A stretch of 64,000 nt of DNA from Bin87 sp965261925. GTDB taxonomy: Bacteria > Chloroflexota > Dehalococcoidia > Lucifugimonadales > UBA3495. Shown here one piece after another: positions 25,362-32,998 of this stretch. The stretch is from the NCBI GenBank assembly GCA_965261925.1, contig OZ253486.1:4030001-4094000 (forward strand), in the 5' to 3' direction. The translations under genes and the position numbers were made by a program. Each line of letters starts with the position of its first letter. The first letter of the stretch is position 1. The notes under the pieces are model-generated. The model was not told the DNA's origin, did no database searches, and worked only from the letters and a program-made list of their open reading frames with translations.

Positions 25362-28300
25362 ATGAAAAAGCACACTACCCTAAGAGCGTTGGCCGGTTTG
25401 TTGGTGGTGTTGGCGTTGGTCTTTACCGCCGGCGCAACCTCCGCTTTCGTAGGAGCCAAGCCCTTTTTCCTCGATGCTCCTTTGCGCTTTGACTACATTC
25501 CAACGGGCGCGGGAAACAAGCCAATCCTAACCTCGGACCTGGACGGCAACTACGTCAAATCGGTCGCACATGCCAATCAGGCCATCACGGTTACGCTGCA
25601 AGACGGCGAAAATGAACAACGCACCCTTTCGATCCCGGTCGGCGCATCGCTCATCGGCGCGAGTTACTCGGCCGACACCGAAACGCTGACGCTGACGCTA
25701 TTGGAAAGCGATCCGGTCACCGCAGACCTGTCCGGTCTTACCACCAGCTCCGAGGTTGCCACGGCGATCAGCACCGCGATTGCCGCCGAAACCGACGCGG
25801 TACTCACCAGCGCGTCATACGCCACCGACAGCGAAACTCTCACCCTGAACCTGAGTGAAGGCAGTCCCGTCACGGCGGACCTGTCGGGGGTGGCCACGGC
25901 TGCGGAGCTGTCCAGCGCCATCAGCGCCGCGCTGGCCGACGTCACCGGAACCACCGTCACCGGCGCGTCGTTCGCAGACGACACCCAGACCCTCACGCTC
26001 ACCCTGTCCGAAGGCGGACCCGTCACCGCGGATCTGTCCGGTCTTACCACCAGCTCCGAGGTGGCCACGGCGATCAGCACCGCGATTGCCGCCGAAACCG
26101 ACGCGGTACTCACCAGCGCGTCATACGCCACCGACAGCGAAACTCTCACCCTGAACCTCAGTGAAGGCAGTCCCGTCACGGCGGACCTGTCGGGGGTGGC
26201 CACGGCTGCGGAGCTGTCCAGCGCCATCAGCGCCGCGCTGGCCGACGTAACCGGAACCACCGTCACCGGCGCGTCGTTCGCCGCCGACACCAAGATCCTC
26301 ACGCTCACCCTGTCCGAAGGCGGACCCGTCACGGCGAACCTGTCCGGTCTTACCACCAGCTCCGAGGTTGCCACGGCGATCAGCACCGCGATTGCCGCCG
26401 AAACCGACGCGGTACTCACCAGCGCGTCATACGCCACCGACAGCGAAACTCTCACCCTGAACCTCAGTGAAGGCAGTCCCGTCACGGCGGACCTGTCGGG
26501 GGTGGCCACGGCTGCGGAGCTGTCCAGCGCCATCAATGCGGCGTTGACTGGTGTGAGTGGCGTTACGGTTACCGGCGCGAGTTACTCGACCGACACCGAG
26601 ACGCTGACGCTTACGCTATCGGAAGGCGATCCGGTGACCGCAGACCTGTCCGGTCTTACCACCAGCTCCGAGGTGGCCACGGCGATCAGCACCGCGTTCG
26701 CCGCCGAAACCGACGCGGTAGTCACTGGCGCATCGTTCGCGACCAACACCGAGACGCTCACCCTCACGCTATCGGCAGGCGGCGCGGTCACAGCAAACCT
26801 ATCAGGATTGACCACAACCGATGAAGTCTCCGCGGCGATCACCGCCGCGCTGGCCGCCGAAACCGACGCCACCGTCACCAGCGCGTCGTTCGCAGCCGAC
26901 ACCGACACCTTGACGCTCACCCTTTCCGAAGGGGATCCGGTCACCGCCATCCTCACAGGATTGACCACCAACGAAGAAGTGACCGCTGCGATCACCAACG
27001 CCCTTGCCGCCCAGACCGACGCGGCAATCACCAGCGCGTCATACGCCGCCGACAGCAAACTTCTCACCCTCACCTTGTCCGAGGGCGAACCGGTAACGGC
27101 GGACCTTTCCGGTATCGCCACGACCGAAGAGCTGTCGACCGCCATCGCCGCCGCAATGCTCACGATGAATAACGCCGATGGCGCATCGCCAGTCCTCCTG
27201 GGCACCCACGAAGCCAGCGGAGCCACCTGCCAGGTATTCGCCCCCACCGACATCGTCATACCCCAATCCGGCTGGATTGCCATGATGATCGAACTCCGCA
27301 ATAACAACGGGCAATACGTCCATCACTATTCGATGCCCGTATCTCTGCTTCACGATTTGCCCGTAAAAATCGACGACAACGCCGCTTCCGCCACTGTAAA
27401 CAACAATACGAGCGCCGCGAACGCTCTCACCCTACCCGTCCGCGCCCTGTCCGACGGTTACCACGTGGGCTTAACCACCGCCAACCGTCTCGTCGTCCGC
27501 GCCTCACATGATTTTGCGCCCTGCCGCGTCACCGTCTACACCGGTCCCGCCGTGGTCGCCCAGAGCACCGCCACGGTCACCGGAGCCTCATTCGCGCCAG
27601 CAACCCAAGTTCTCACCCTCACCCTTTCCGAAGGCAGTCCGGTCACGGCGGACCTTTCCAACCTTACCACCACCACCGAACTGACCGCGGCCGTCAACAC
27701 CGCCGTCACCGCAGTAACCGCCGTCGCCGCCGACGCAGTTCCTGCCGACGCCACCGAGGCCAGCGCGATCTCCGTCACCCAGGGCGGAACCACCACCGTT
27801 CTCAAAACGCCAACCGCCGCCCTCACACCTTCGACCTCCGACGCCAGACCCGACCGGACAAGTTGCCTCACCTTCAAGCCGTCCGCCATCGACATACCCG
27901 CAGAACCCTGGTTTTTCGTCTCCCTCCAGATCTACGACGCATCTGGATCCGATCCCGGTCATTCGTACATTTCCGCCCTCATACCCCGCACGGCGCTAAC
28001 AACCATCCCGTACTCGGTCCCCGACAATTCCACAACGAACTTCCTTCATACCACTGGCCAGGGCTACAACATTATCAAGCTACGGAACGATAGGAATGAC
28101 ATAATTCTGGGACGAACTCCATCGGGCAAGATCGCGTGGCGCACCGGGAGCATCACCAGCCAATGCACTCTCCATGTCGTCTCGCTGTCCACGGAGCCTA
28201 CGCCAGTCGTAGCGGCTCCGCCGACCCTGCCCGCCAATACCACCGTCATCTGGGGCCGTAGCGACGACGCCACTTTCAACGTCACCGAGTTGTCCAACAC

Positions 28301-28574
28301 TTCCACCGCATCGTCACCCGTTCCCCTGATCTTTTCCGCGACACCATCCGGCGGTTCGGCGCAATACGCCGCCTGGGCCCTCAAAGCCCCTTCCACCGTC
28401 ACTTCCCTGACCACATCGAGCGGCGGTGGAACCAATCTTTGCCTCACCGGCAACTTTGCCCCCTGCACCTCAGACCACCAAATCGTCATCGACGGCGCAA
28501 CCTGGGACGTCTACGTCACGGCCTCAACAGTCACATTCCCAGCCGATTCCACCGGTTACCTATCCTGGGAGTGA
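25362..28574 (+). CDS. Large secreted repeat protein (adhesin or fibre-like), 1070 aa
   Basis: Starts at ATG behind TTAGGAG. A signal peptide (ALAGLLVVLALVFTAGAT) is followed by ~10 tandem ~51-residue units of the form TGASF..DTQTLTLTLSEG.PVTADLSGL then a helix (TSSEVATAISTAIAAETDA). Each unit pairs two beta strands with a short amphipathic helix. That pattern is seen in trimeric fibres and phage tail-spike shafts. The C-terminal ~450 residues contain two non-repeated beta domains and end in YLSWE. It is the last gene of the rightward arm. It may be an element-encoded surface fibre or receptor-binding protein; binding is not shown. Confidence 0.7.
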   Translation: MKKHTTLRALAGLLVVLALVFTAGATSAFVGAKPFFLDAPLRFDYIPTGAGNKPILTSDLDGNYVKSVAHANQAITVTLQDGENEQRTLSIPVGASLIGASYSADTETLTLTLLESDPVTADLSGLTTSSEVATAISTAIAAETDAVLTSASYATDSETLTLNLSEGSPVTADLSGVATAAELSSAISAALADVTGTTVTGASFADDTQTLTLTLSEGGPVTADLSGLTTSSEVATAISTAIAAETDAVLTSASYATDSETLTLNLSEGSPVTADLSGVATAAELSSAISAALADVTGTTVTGASFAADTKILTLTLSEGGPVTANLSGLTTSSEVATAISTAIAAETDAVLTSASYATDSETLTLNLSEGSPVTADLSGVATAAELSSAINAALTGVSGVTVTGASYSTDTETLTLTLSEGDPVTADLSGLTTSSEVATAISTAFAAETDAVVTGASFATNTETLTLTLSAGGAVTANLSGLTTTDEVSAAITAALAAETDATVTSASFAADTDTLTLTLSEGDPVTAILTGLTTNEEVTAAITNALAAQTDAAITSASYAADSKLLTLTLSEGEPVTADLSGIATTEELSTAIAAAMLTMNNADGASPVLLGTHEASGATCQVFAPTDIVIPQSGWIAMMIELRNNNGQYVHHYSMPVSLLHDLPVKIDDNAASATVNNNTSAANALTLPVRALSDGYHVGLTTANRLVVRASHDFAPCRVTVYTGPAVVAQSTATVTGASFAPATQVLTLTLSEGSPVTADLSNLTTTTELTAAVNTAVTAVTAVAADAVPADATEASAISVTQGGTTTVLKTPTAALTPSTSDARPDRTSCLTFKPSAIDIPAEPWFFVSLQIYDASGSDPGHSYISALIPRTALTTIPYSVPDNSTTNFLHTTGQGYNIIKLRNDRNDIILGRTPSGKIAWRTGSITSQCTLHVVSLSTEPTPVVAAPPTLPANTTVIWGRSDDATFNVTELSNTSTASSPVPLIFSATPSGGSAQYAAWALKAPSTVTSLTTSSGGGTNLCLTGNFAPCTSDHQIVIDGATWDVYVTASTVTFPADSTGYLSWE
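25660..27140 (+). repeat. 306-bp higher-order tandem repeat inside the fibre gene
   Basis: The segment beginning GGTCTTACCACCAGCTCC recurs at about 25734, 26040, 26346 and 26652, a constant 306-base period (102 residues, two 51-residue subunits). The first three periods are almost identical at the DNA level, including silent sites. Later units at 26.7-27.1 kb are more divergent. This indicates recent duplication in the N-terminal half of the array. Confidence 0.9.
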
Positions 28575-28742
28575 TCCCGCAAAAGTCGCACTCACCGATT
28601 GACCCGCCGTTGCAAACCCGTCAAGCTCAGGCACTAGCCGCAATGGTTAAATAACGGCCCACAAGGGCCGCAAATCGCTGGGACGGGCAAATTCGGTTTT
28701 AGTCCCAAAACGCGCTACGGCGGCTTCAGGCGCAAGGATTTG

Positions 28743-28775
28743 GCCTGCTGTTGGCGTTTCAAGCCAACAGCAGGC
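28743..28775. terminator. Hairpin spanning the stop of the 2H phosphoesterase gene, convergent junction
   Basis: A perfect 13-bp stem (left arm GCCTGCTGTTGGC) with loop GTTTCAA. The loop contains part of the stop codon of the leftward gene. It lies between the converging arms of the element and has no T-run on either side, so it is a possible bidirectional, factor-dependent terminator. A shorter GGCCC/GGGCC hairpin lies near 28,653. Confidence 0.45.
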
Positions 28776-29439
28776 TGTTCAATTGCCACCGGTCTTGAAT
28801 GACGTAAGTAACCTTGCCCGCTTCGTCGCGTTCGCTGGCGTACAGCACGACCTCATTGACCAGGAACGGCCCGGTAGAGAGCCGCATATTGCGCCAGTAT
28901 TCCGCCATTTCGTGGCACCATTCCCGGTTGTCGGTATGGAACCGGCCAACCGTTACGTGCGGCAGGAGATGGTGTTCCGGCGGCTCATACCCCAAATCGC
29001 CCATCGCCTTGCTCACGGTCCGTTGCAAAAGGTTGAGATGGTGGTTCTGTCCGCTCACGCCGGCCCAGGCGATCTCGGGCCACACTCCGCTGCTGCCCGG
29101 GAAGGTATGGCACTCGCGCAGAAGCAGCACGAACGGCGGCCGCGCCGCGGCTACGTTTTCCAATGCCATTTTCAACGCGGCAACCTGGCTCACGTCCACC
29201 GGCCCCAGGAACTGCAGGGTGATGTGGTACGGGATCGTATCCAGCCCGCCGCTGTCTGGCCGATGGCGATGGCCCGTGCCGTCCGGTTCCCACAAATGCA
29301 CCTGCCCCGCCGCGCCGGCGAACTGTGCCCACATCTCCTTGCTCATAGCGGCCAACCGGGTAGCTTGGTCGCCGTAGATTTGCAGTCCCACAAACAGCCG
29401 TTTGGCCGGCGGGGCGTTGGTTGTAGGTTCGACTTCCAC
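28759..29439 (-). CDS. 2H phosphoesterase (LigT/ThpR-like RNA 2',3'-cyclic phosphodiesterase family)
   Basis: The GTG start at 29439 has a perfect AAGGAG site; an in-frame ATG at 29622 lacks one and would add ~60 non-homologous residues. 226 aa. After RLFVGLQI, the two family motifs are present: YHITLQFLG (~residue 84) and LPHVTVGR (~165), each giving a catalytic His-x-Thr. Between them lies the LLLRECHTFPG stretch typical of the fold. Family members hydrolyse 2',3'-cyclic or 2'-5' linked phosphates. The phage anti-CBASS enzyme Acb1 has the same catalytic fold, which matters because the upstream gene is Tad1-like. Whether the substrate is an RNA end or a cyclic signal is open. Confidence 0.85.
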   Translation of the reverse strand: MEVEPTTNAPPAKRLFVGLQIYGDQATRLAAMSKEMWAQFAGAAGQVHLWEPDGTGHRHRPDSGGLDTIPYHITLQFLGPVDVSQVAALKMALENVAAARPPFVLLLRECHTFPGSSGVWPEIAWAGVSGQNHHLNLLQRTVSKAMGDLGYEPPEHHLLPHVTVGRFHTDNREWCHEMAEYWRNMRLSTGPFLVNEVVLYASERDEAGKVTYVIQDRWQLNSLLLA

Positions 29440-29588
29440 GATTGTTCTCCTTGCGCTGCTGTGTGTTGTGACGGATTCACGCCATTTGGGAGCTGCTGCA
29501 GATCCCGGTTTGTGACGAAACTCGTAGCCGAGTCCGCCGGAGCCGGGCGTCAATCCGTCGCGGATCCGGGCGAAACCCGCAGCAACGT

Positions 29589-29619
29589 CGATGGCCGACT
29601 GGTTAGCAGTCGGCCATCG
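29589..29619 (-). promoter_or_regulatory. Perfect 13-bp inverted repeat between the Tad1-like and 2H genes
   Basis: Left arm CGATGGCCGACTG and its exact complement are separated by GTTAG, eight bases beyond the stop of the Tad1-like gene in the direction of transcription. With no U-run it may be an mRNA-stabilising hairpin, an attenuator or an operator rather than a simple terminator. Confidence 0.55.
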
Positions 29620-29626
29620 CATCGAT

Positions 29627-29983
29627 TCACTGCACGTTCACCCCTTCGACGCCCCGCCGCTCCCGTTCGGCCGTGCGGTGGCCTCCCCAATGGATCGCCT
29701 CTTCGATCTTGGTGATTATCAGGGCGTTCTCGCGGCAGCGAAAACGTCCCGTCCCGTCCGCCGACTCGCCCTGATAGAAGCGCATCCGCTCCAGGCACGC
29801 CAGCAACACATCCTCGACAAACGCCCCGTTGGGTTCCTGGCGGTCCTCTCCCCTGCCCAGCGGTCCGTCCTGCCAGTCAATGCGGAAACCGACCCCCGTG
29901 ACGTGGCCACCGGCGGGGTTGCCGTCCAGTTCCCGATTTTCTCCGGCGATTGGGCCGGCGTATCCGTGTATCTCAAAAGCCAT
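29627..29983 (-). CDS. Tad1-like protein: candidate Thoeris anti-defence cyclic-ADP-ribose sponge
   Basis: Starts at ATG behind AAGGAG; 118 aa, a size typical of Tad1. The N-terminal half contains GFRIDWQDGPLG and EPNGAFVEDVLLACLERM, and the C-terminal helix region is CRENALIITKIEEAIHWG followed by RTAERERRGVEG. The C-R-E-N...I-T-K-x-E-E-A-x-x-W...R-T..R..R-G-V-E-G pattern is the hallmark I associate with the Acb2/Tad1 hairpin family. Those proteins bind and sequester the immune signal made by the Thoeris TIR enzyme. The assignment is from memory of the family; binding residues were not checked against a structure. It is co-directional with a 2H phosphoesterase, suggesting a small counter-defence module. 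Confidence 0.75.
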   Translation of the reverse strand: MAFEIHGYAGPIAGENRELDGNPAGGHVTGVGFRIDWQDGPLGRGEDRQEPNGAFVEDVLLACLERMRFYQGESADGTGRFRCRENALIITKIEEAIHWGGHRTAERERRGVEGVNVQ

Positions 29984-30027
29984 TTCGCTGCTCCTTGTGT
30001 TTTGGGTTTGTGATCCTTCACCAAGCT

Positions 30028-30255
30028 CTAGTCGGCCCATTCGACTTCCTCGGGCCGGACTTTGTTGATGTTCTGTTGAAAACCGCAATGCCCGCAGGGT
30101 TCCGAGCGCAGCCCAAACCCACTCCGCTTGTCCCTGACTTCGTAGATGGTGCCGGCGGGCAACTCGCCATAGCCGTTCCGCAGCGCAACCAGTGAGCGGA
30201 CGCGCCGGCCGCGCATCAGCAGGAGCGGAGTGCGGGTGTATTCGTGTCGTTTCAT
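30028..30255 (-). CDS. Small protein with CxxC motif, unknown function
   Basis: A 75-aa product starting at ATG with GAGGGA upstream. The sequence forms a small beta-barrel-like pattern (RVRSLVALRNGYGELPAGTI, YEVRDKRSGFGLR), followed by CGHCG and RVRPEEVEW-like residues (KVRPEEVEW). Short beta-barrel proteins with this ending are common in phages. No specific family is claimed. Confidence 0.55.
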   Translation of the reverse strand: MKRHEYTRTPLLLMRGRRVRSLVALRNGYGELPAGTIYEVRDKRSGFGLRSEPCGHCGFQQNINKVRPEEVEWAD

Positions 30256-30265
30256 TGGTCGTCCC

Positions 30266-30484
30266 TCAGCTCTGGTCTATTTCGTCGCGGCGGATGGCAC
30301 GGCGGGAGATCGACCGGCGCACGTCGTTGGCCAACCGATTGGTCCAAATTGCGAACGCGGCGCAGCAAGGCAGGTTGACGCTGGAGCCCCAACCGTCCCG
30401 AACGCCCGTCGTTAGAACGGCGGTCCCCAGGACAAGCACGGCCAACGCGGCCAGCGCCAGCGGGAGGGTGTATCGTAATTTCAT
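30266..30484 (-). CDS. Small single-pass membrane protein
   Basis: A 72-aa product. It has one N-terminal hydrophobic helix (LPLALAALAVLVLGTAVLTTG) and a C-terminal Arg-rich region (RLANDVRRSISRRAIRR). AGGAA lies about 11 bases before the ATG. Its stop is ten bases from the start of the next gene. Function unknown; the frame could also be a spurious short one, but the gene spacing supports it. Confidence 0.45.
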   Translation of the reverse strand: MKLRYTLPLALAALAVLVLGTAVLTTGVRDGWGSSVNLPCCAAFAIWTNRLANDVRRSISRRAIRRDEIDQS

Positions 30485-30829
30485 GGTGTTTCATTCCTGG
30501 TCCGTGTGCGCGAGGCACCATCGCCGGAGACGGCCCGAACCGGCGTCGGTGGAAATCCCCGCTTTTTCGCTTACAACGCGCTCCAGGGCCGTCACGCGCA
30601 AGGATTCGGGCCTGCTGCGTGTCTCTGGCTGCGCGGTTTACTGGTGCGGGATGGCATGACCGCCACCCTCCTCGGCTACATCCGAAACCAGAGTGCGCGA
30701 ATACTGGCGAACATCGCCTGTGAACTGCACGAGCCAGCGTTGAACTAAATTTCCCGATGGACTAGCCGGACGTTTTCATTCGCCATGTTTGCTTCCCCCT
30801 CTTTTCGTCGGCGCATTGTTGGTAGGGCA
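30485..30829. other. Gap with no convincing intact gene; possible small frameshifted CDS
   Basis: On the - strand an ATG at 30786 follows a strong GAGGGGGAAG site but stops after 13 codons. In the -1 frame the sequence stays open from there to a TAA at 30638 (RWLVQFTGDVRQYSRTLVSD). Joined, the two would make a ~48-residue protein. There is no canonical slippery site, so a decayed gene or a sequence error is more likely than programmed frameshifting. Nothing else is seen in this gap. Confidence 0.3.
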
Positions 30830-31138
30830 TCAGCACGTCCCATTGAGCCACGGGGCCGGCGGCGATGCGATGGTGAGATCGCGGGCAGATCGCACCACGC
30901 GGTCCCAGGGGCATTTATCGCGCATCGCCAACTGGTGTTCGCTATCGAGGCCGGAGCGGGCGATAGCGCGAAACGCGGTCAACACATTGGCCAGTGGCGA
31001 GATTGCGGGGTCCGGCGCCATCCCGTTGTTGGAGCACCATTCCAGGTAATACTGCAGGTCGTCGCAGGCTGCGCTGGTGTGCTCAATAAAGTCCGCGATC
31101 AACTCAGCAGGTTCGCGTTGCAGTTCGTCGTAGGCCAT
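30830..31138 (-). CDS. Small hypothetical protein
   Basis: A 102-aa product from an ATG behind GGAGGG; its first base is the last base of the upstream gene's stop (TGATG), indicating translational coupling. It is helical and acidic in the N-terminal half (ELIADFIEHTSAACDDLQYY), with no recognised motif. Part of the leftward accessory operon between the PAPS-reductase-like and Tad1-like genes. Confidence 0.6.
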   Translation of the reverse strand: MAYDELQREPAELIADFIEHTSAACDDLQYYLEWCSNNGMAPDPAISPLANVLTAFRAIARSGLDSEHQLAMRDKCPWDRVVRSARDLTIASPPAPWLNGTC

Positions 31139-31593
31139 CAGTCACCCTCCCTTGGGTCGCCGTCTTGAATGGACTGCGCGTCCAGGTTGTCGGCGGCAGC
31201 ATCCCCGTCCGCCGGCGGGATTGGCTTCACCGGCGGGAACCACCTGGTAAACGGCGTTCGGGTCTCCGGCTCCAACATTTCCATCGGACGCCAACCCTTC
31301 GCATATAAGTCACGCTCGAATTGAGTGACAGATTCGACCGCTTCCCGATCAACTGACCCTTCGTTGGGGAACAGTCCGCCGATCGGCGACGGCTCGTAAA
31401 AAATGCGGCCACCCCGACGCCAGTAAATGGTGGGTTCGGTGTCTTCGTTGCGAGGCGGTACGGTCTCCACCTTGACAATGGTTCCTTCAGGGTATTCCTC
31501 GACGATTTTCAAGAGGTAACCCCTGGCGAACATCTGGTGCGAATACTCTGTACTAACCCCGTCGACCGTGATTAGGTATTTGACCTGTGACAT
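31138..31593 (-). CDS. Hypothetical protein
   Basis: A 151-aa product from an ATG with CGGGAGTGAG upstream. The N-terminus is a plausible beta-rich small domain (VKYLITVDGVSTEYSHQMF, GTIVKVETVPPRN). The C-terminal ~40 residues are acidic and probably disordered. No family is recognised. Transcribed after the PAPS-reductase-like gene with a 31-base gap. Confidence 0.6.
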   Translation of the reverse strand: MSQVKYLITVDGVSTEYSHQMFARGYLLKIVEEYPEGTIVKVETVPPRNEDTEPTIYWRRGGRIFYEPSPIGGLFPNEGSVDREAVESVTQFERDLYAKGWRPMEMLEPETRTPFTRWFPPVKPIPPADGDAAADNLDAQSIQDGDPREGD

Positions 31594-31624
31594 TGGTTCT
31601 CACTCCCGTTTGGATGTCATTTCG

Positions 31625-32527
31625 CTAGGTATTGCAGTAGCCGTCGCACTCATTGGCGAACCCGTCGCCGTTCGCGTTCGGGTCTGAAAGACGACCTTGC
31701 ATCCGGTCCTGCAGGTCTAGGTTCACCAACACTTCCCCCAGCGGCCGCAGACTGCGGTGCAAGTATTTTGGTTTCCCGTTCTTCTCAATTCCCACGCGGG
31801 CCGGGTCTCGCAGGTGTTCGTCGAGGGCGACGGTCCGCGCCATGCCTTCGGGGTCCTCGCGGTAAAGCTGCAACCATTGTCGATTCGAATGGTACGGACA
31901 GCCGATGCAGCTCGACTTGGCGAGGGGTTGCCCTGGGTAATGCTGTTGAAACCAGGCGGCGCAGTCCGACCGGCTCATGCCGGCCTCGATTAGCGGGTAG
32001 GCATTTTGTATCCACCGCTCCCGCGAATCTTTGCAACGCATCCATTCGTCGGTGCTTATCCCCATCCACTGCACCATGAAGGGCGGACGGTCGCCCCGAA
32101 CGCGGGGCCGTCGGCCGATGATTTCCCGCGCCTGGCGTCGGATCGGCGCGATCTTGAAATCTCGGGTGCATTGGCGTCTTCCAATGCCCTCAGTCCCGTC
32201 ATCGCGTTTGGAATAAGCGGGAATATCGGTGAAAGGTGCTTTGCCCGAACCTTTTGGCCTGCTTCCGTCCCAGGTGTTCGCGTACAGGTTGCCCGCGCTA
32301 ACCCTCACGATGGGGATGTCCAATTCCAGCGATTGCAGCCAGTCCAGGTGTCGGTAGACGTGGACCGGCTCCCATTGGGTGTCGGCAAAGATCGCGGCTT
32401 CGGGCTTGGGCTCCAGTTCTCCCAGCGCCGCCATCAGGTACAACACCGTACTCTGCACTCCTGCGCCCAAACTTATGACGTGATGCACGTCGGCGTTGTC
32501 AAACAGGTTCTCTATCACTGTCACCAT
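31625..32527 (-). CDS. PAPS reductase-family (adenine nucleotide alpha-hydrolase) protein, phage type
   Basis: Starts at ATG behind a perfect AAAGGAGGT; 300 aa. The PP-loop reads SLGAGVQST near residue 20, followed by the FADTQWEP strand used to bind the adenine nucleotide. Two Cys pairs lie further on (CTRDFKIAPI and CIGCPYHS), suggesting a metal or Fe-S site. This is the phage/plasmid branch of the family, not the assimilatory CysH (no C-terminal ECG-H-x-x). Some relatives adenylate or thiolate DNA or RNA bases or the backbone (DndC type). The C-terminal tail DPNANGDGFANECDGYC resembles a calcium-binding loop. A nucleic-acid modification role is inferred. Confidence 0.75.
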   Translation of the reverse strand: MVTVIENLFDNADVHHVISLGAGVQSTVLYLMAALGELEPKPEAAIFADTQWEPVHVYRHLDWLQSLELDIPIVRVSAGNLYANTWDGSRPKGSGKAPFTDIPAYSKRDDGTEGIGRRQCTRDFKIAPIRRQAREIIGRRPRVRGDRPPFMVQWMGISTDEWMRCKDSRERWIQNAYPLIEAGMSRSDCAAWFQQHYPGQPLAKSSCIGCPYHSNRQWLQLYREDPEGMARTVALDEHLRDPARVGIEKNGKPKYLHRSLRPLGEVLVNLDLQDRMQGRLSDPNANGDGFANECDGYCNT

Positions 32528-32530
32528 GTT

Positions 32531-32809
32531 TCAACCTCCTTTCATGCCACGCGCTTGTAGGCCGCGTGTCTCGTGCGGATACATCCGGACCCCGCCCGAC
32601 GTTTTGTAGCAGGGGTGCCCGTACTTCGCGCCGCACTCCCCGCAGACGCCTGGGGCTGCGGACAGCCGTACCCTGGCGACGTGGGGGCGGCGCGAAGCCC
32701 CTCGCACCGTGGTGCAAGGCGACCGTTCACCCGATAGGCAGTTGGGGCAATAAACCTCCAGCGGGTTCATTCCCCCCGTGATCGCCGGTCTGCTGGTTTT
32801 GCTGTTCAT
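32531..32809 (-). CDS. Paired small zinc-finger protein of phage type
   Basis: A 92-aa product, ATG preceded by GGAG. Two copies of a C-x2-C...P-C...H-x2-R unit are visible: CPNCLSGERSPC with RRPHVARV, and CGECGAKYGHPC with YPHETR. Such C-C-C-H fingers are common in small actinophage and related phage proteins and probably bind DNA. The gene ends three bases before the PAPS-reductase-like gene starts. A 188-base gap with poly-C and poly-A tracts separates it from the primase gene upstream. Confidence 0.6.
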   Translation of the reverse strand: MNSKTSRPAITGGMNPLEVYCPNCLSGERSPCTTVRGASRRPHVARVRLSAAPGVCGECGAKYGHPCYKTSGGVRMYPHETRGLQARGMKGG

Positions 32810-32998
32810 GGGTTCAACTCCGTTTTCTCAAAAATGTGCCGTTCTACTTTTAACGCCCCCCCCAATGGGAACCCCGTGATGTTCTCAAGTACAATCAGAT
32901 GCATTAACAAAGGTGCTATCGGCATAGCCGTAAAAAGGGGATTGGCACTTTGCTATGGCAAAAAAAATTACCGTCGCGGGTGTGGCGTGTGGTGGGTT

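Noticed and set aside
25664..26536. 290-aa repeat-containing open frame on the - strand
   Set aside because: Mirror of the 306-bp repeat in the secreted fibre gene.
29440..29622. Longer start (ATG 29622) for the 2H phosphoesterase
   Set aside because: No ribosome site and the added residues include a long perfect inverted repeat; the GTG at 29439 has a perfect site and gives the family length.
32810..32998. Promoter or origin in the gap with poly-C and poly-A tracts
   Set aside because: No convincing -35/-10 pair, repeat or hairpin was found on either strand.
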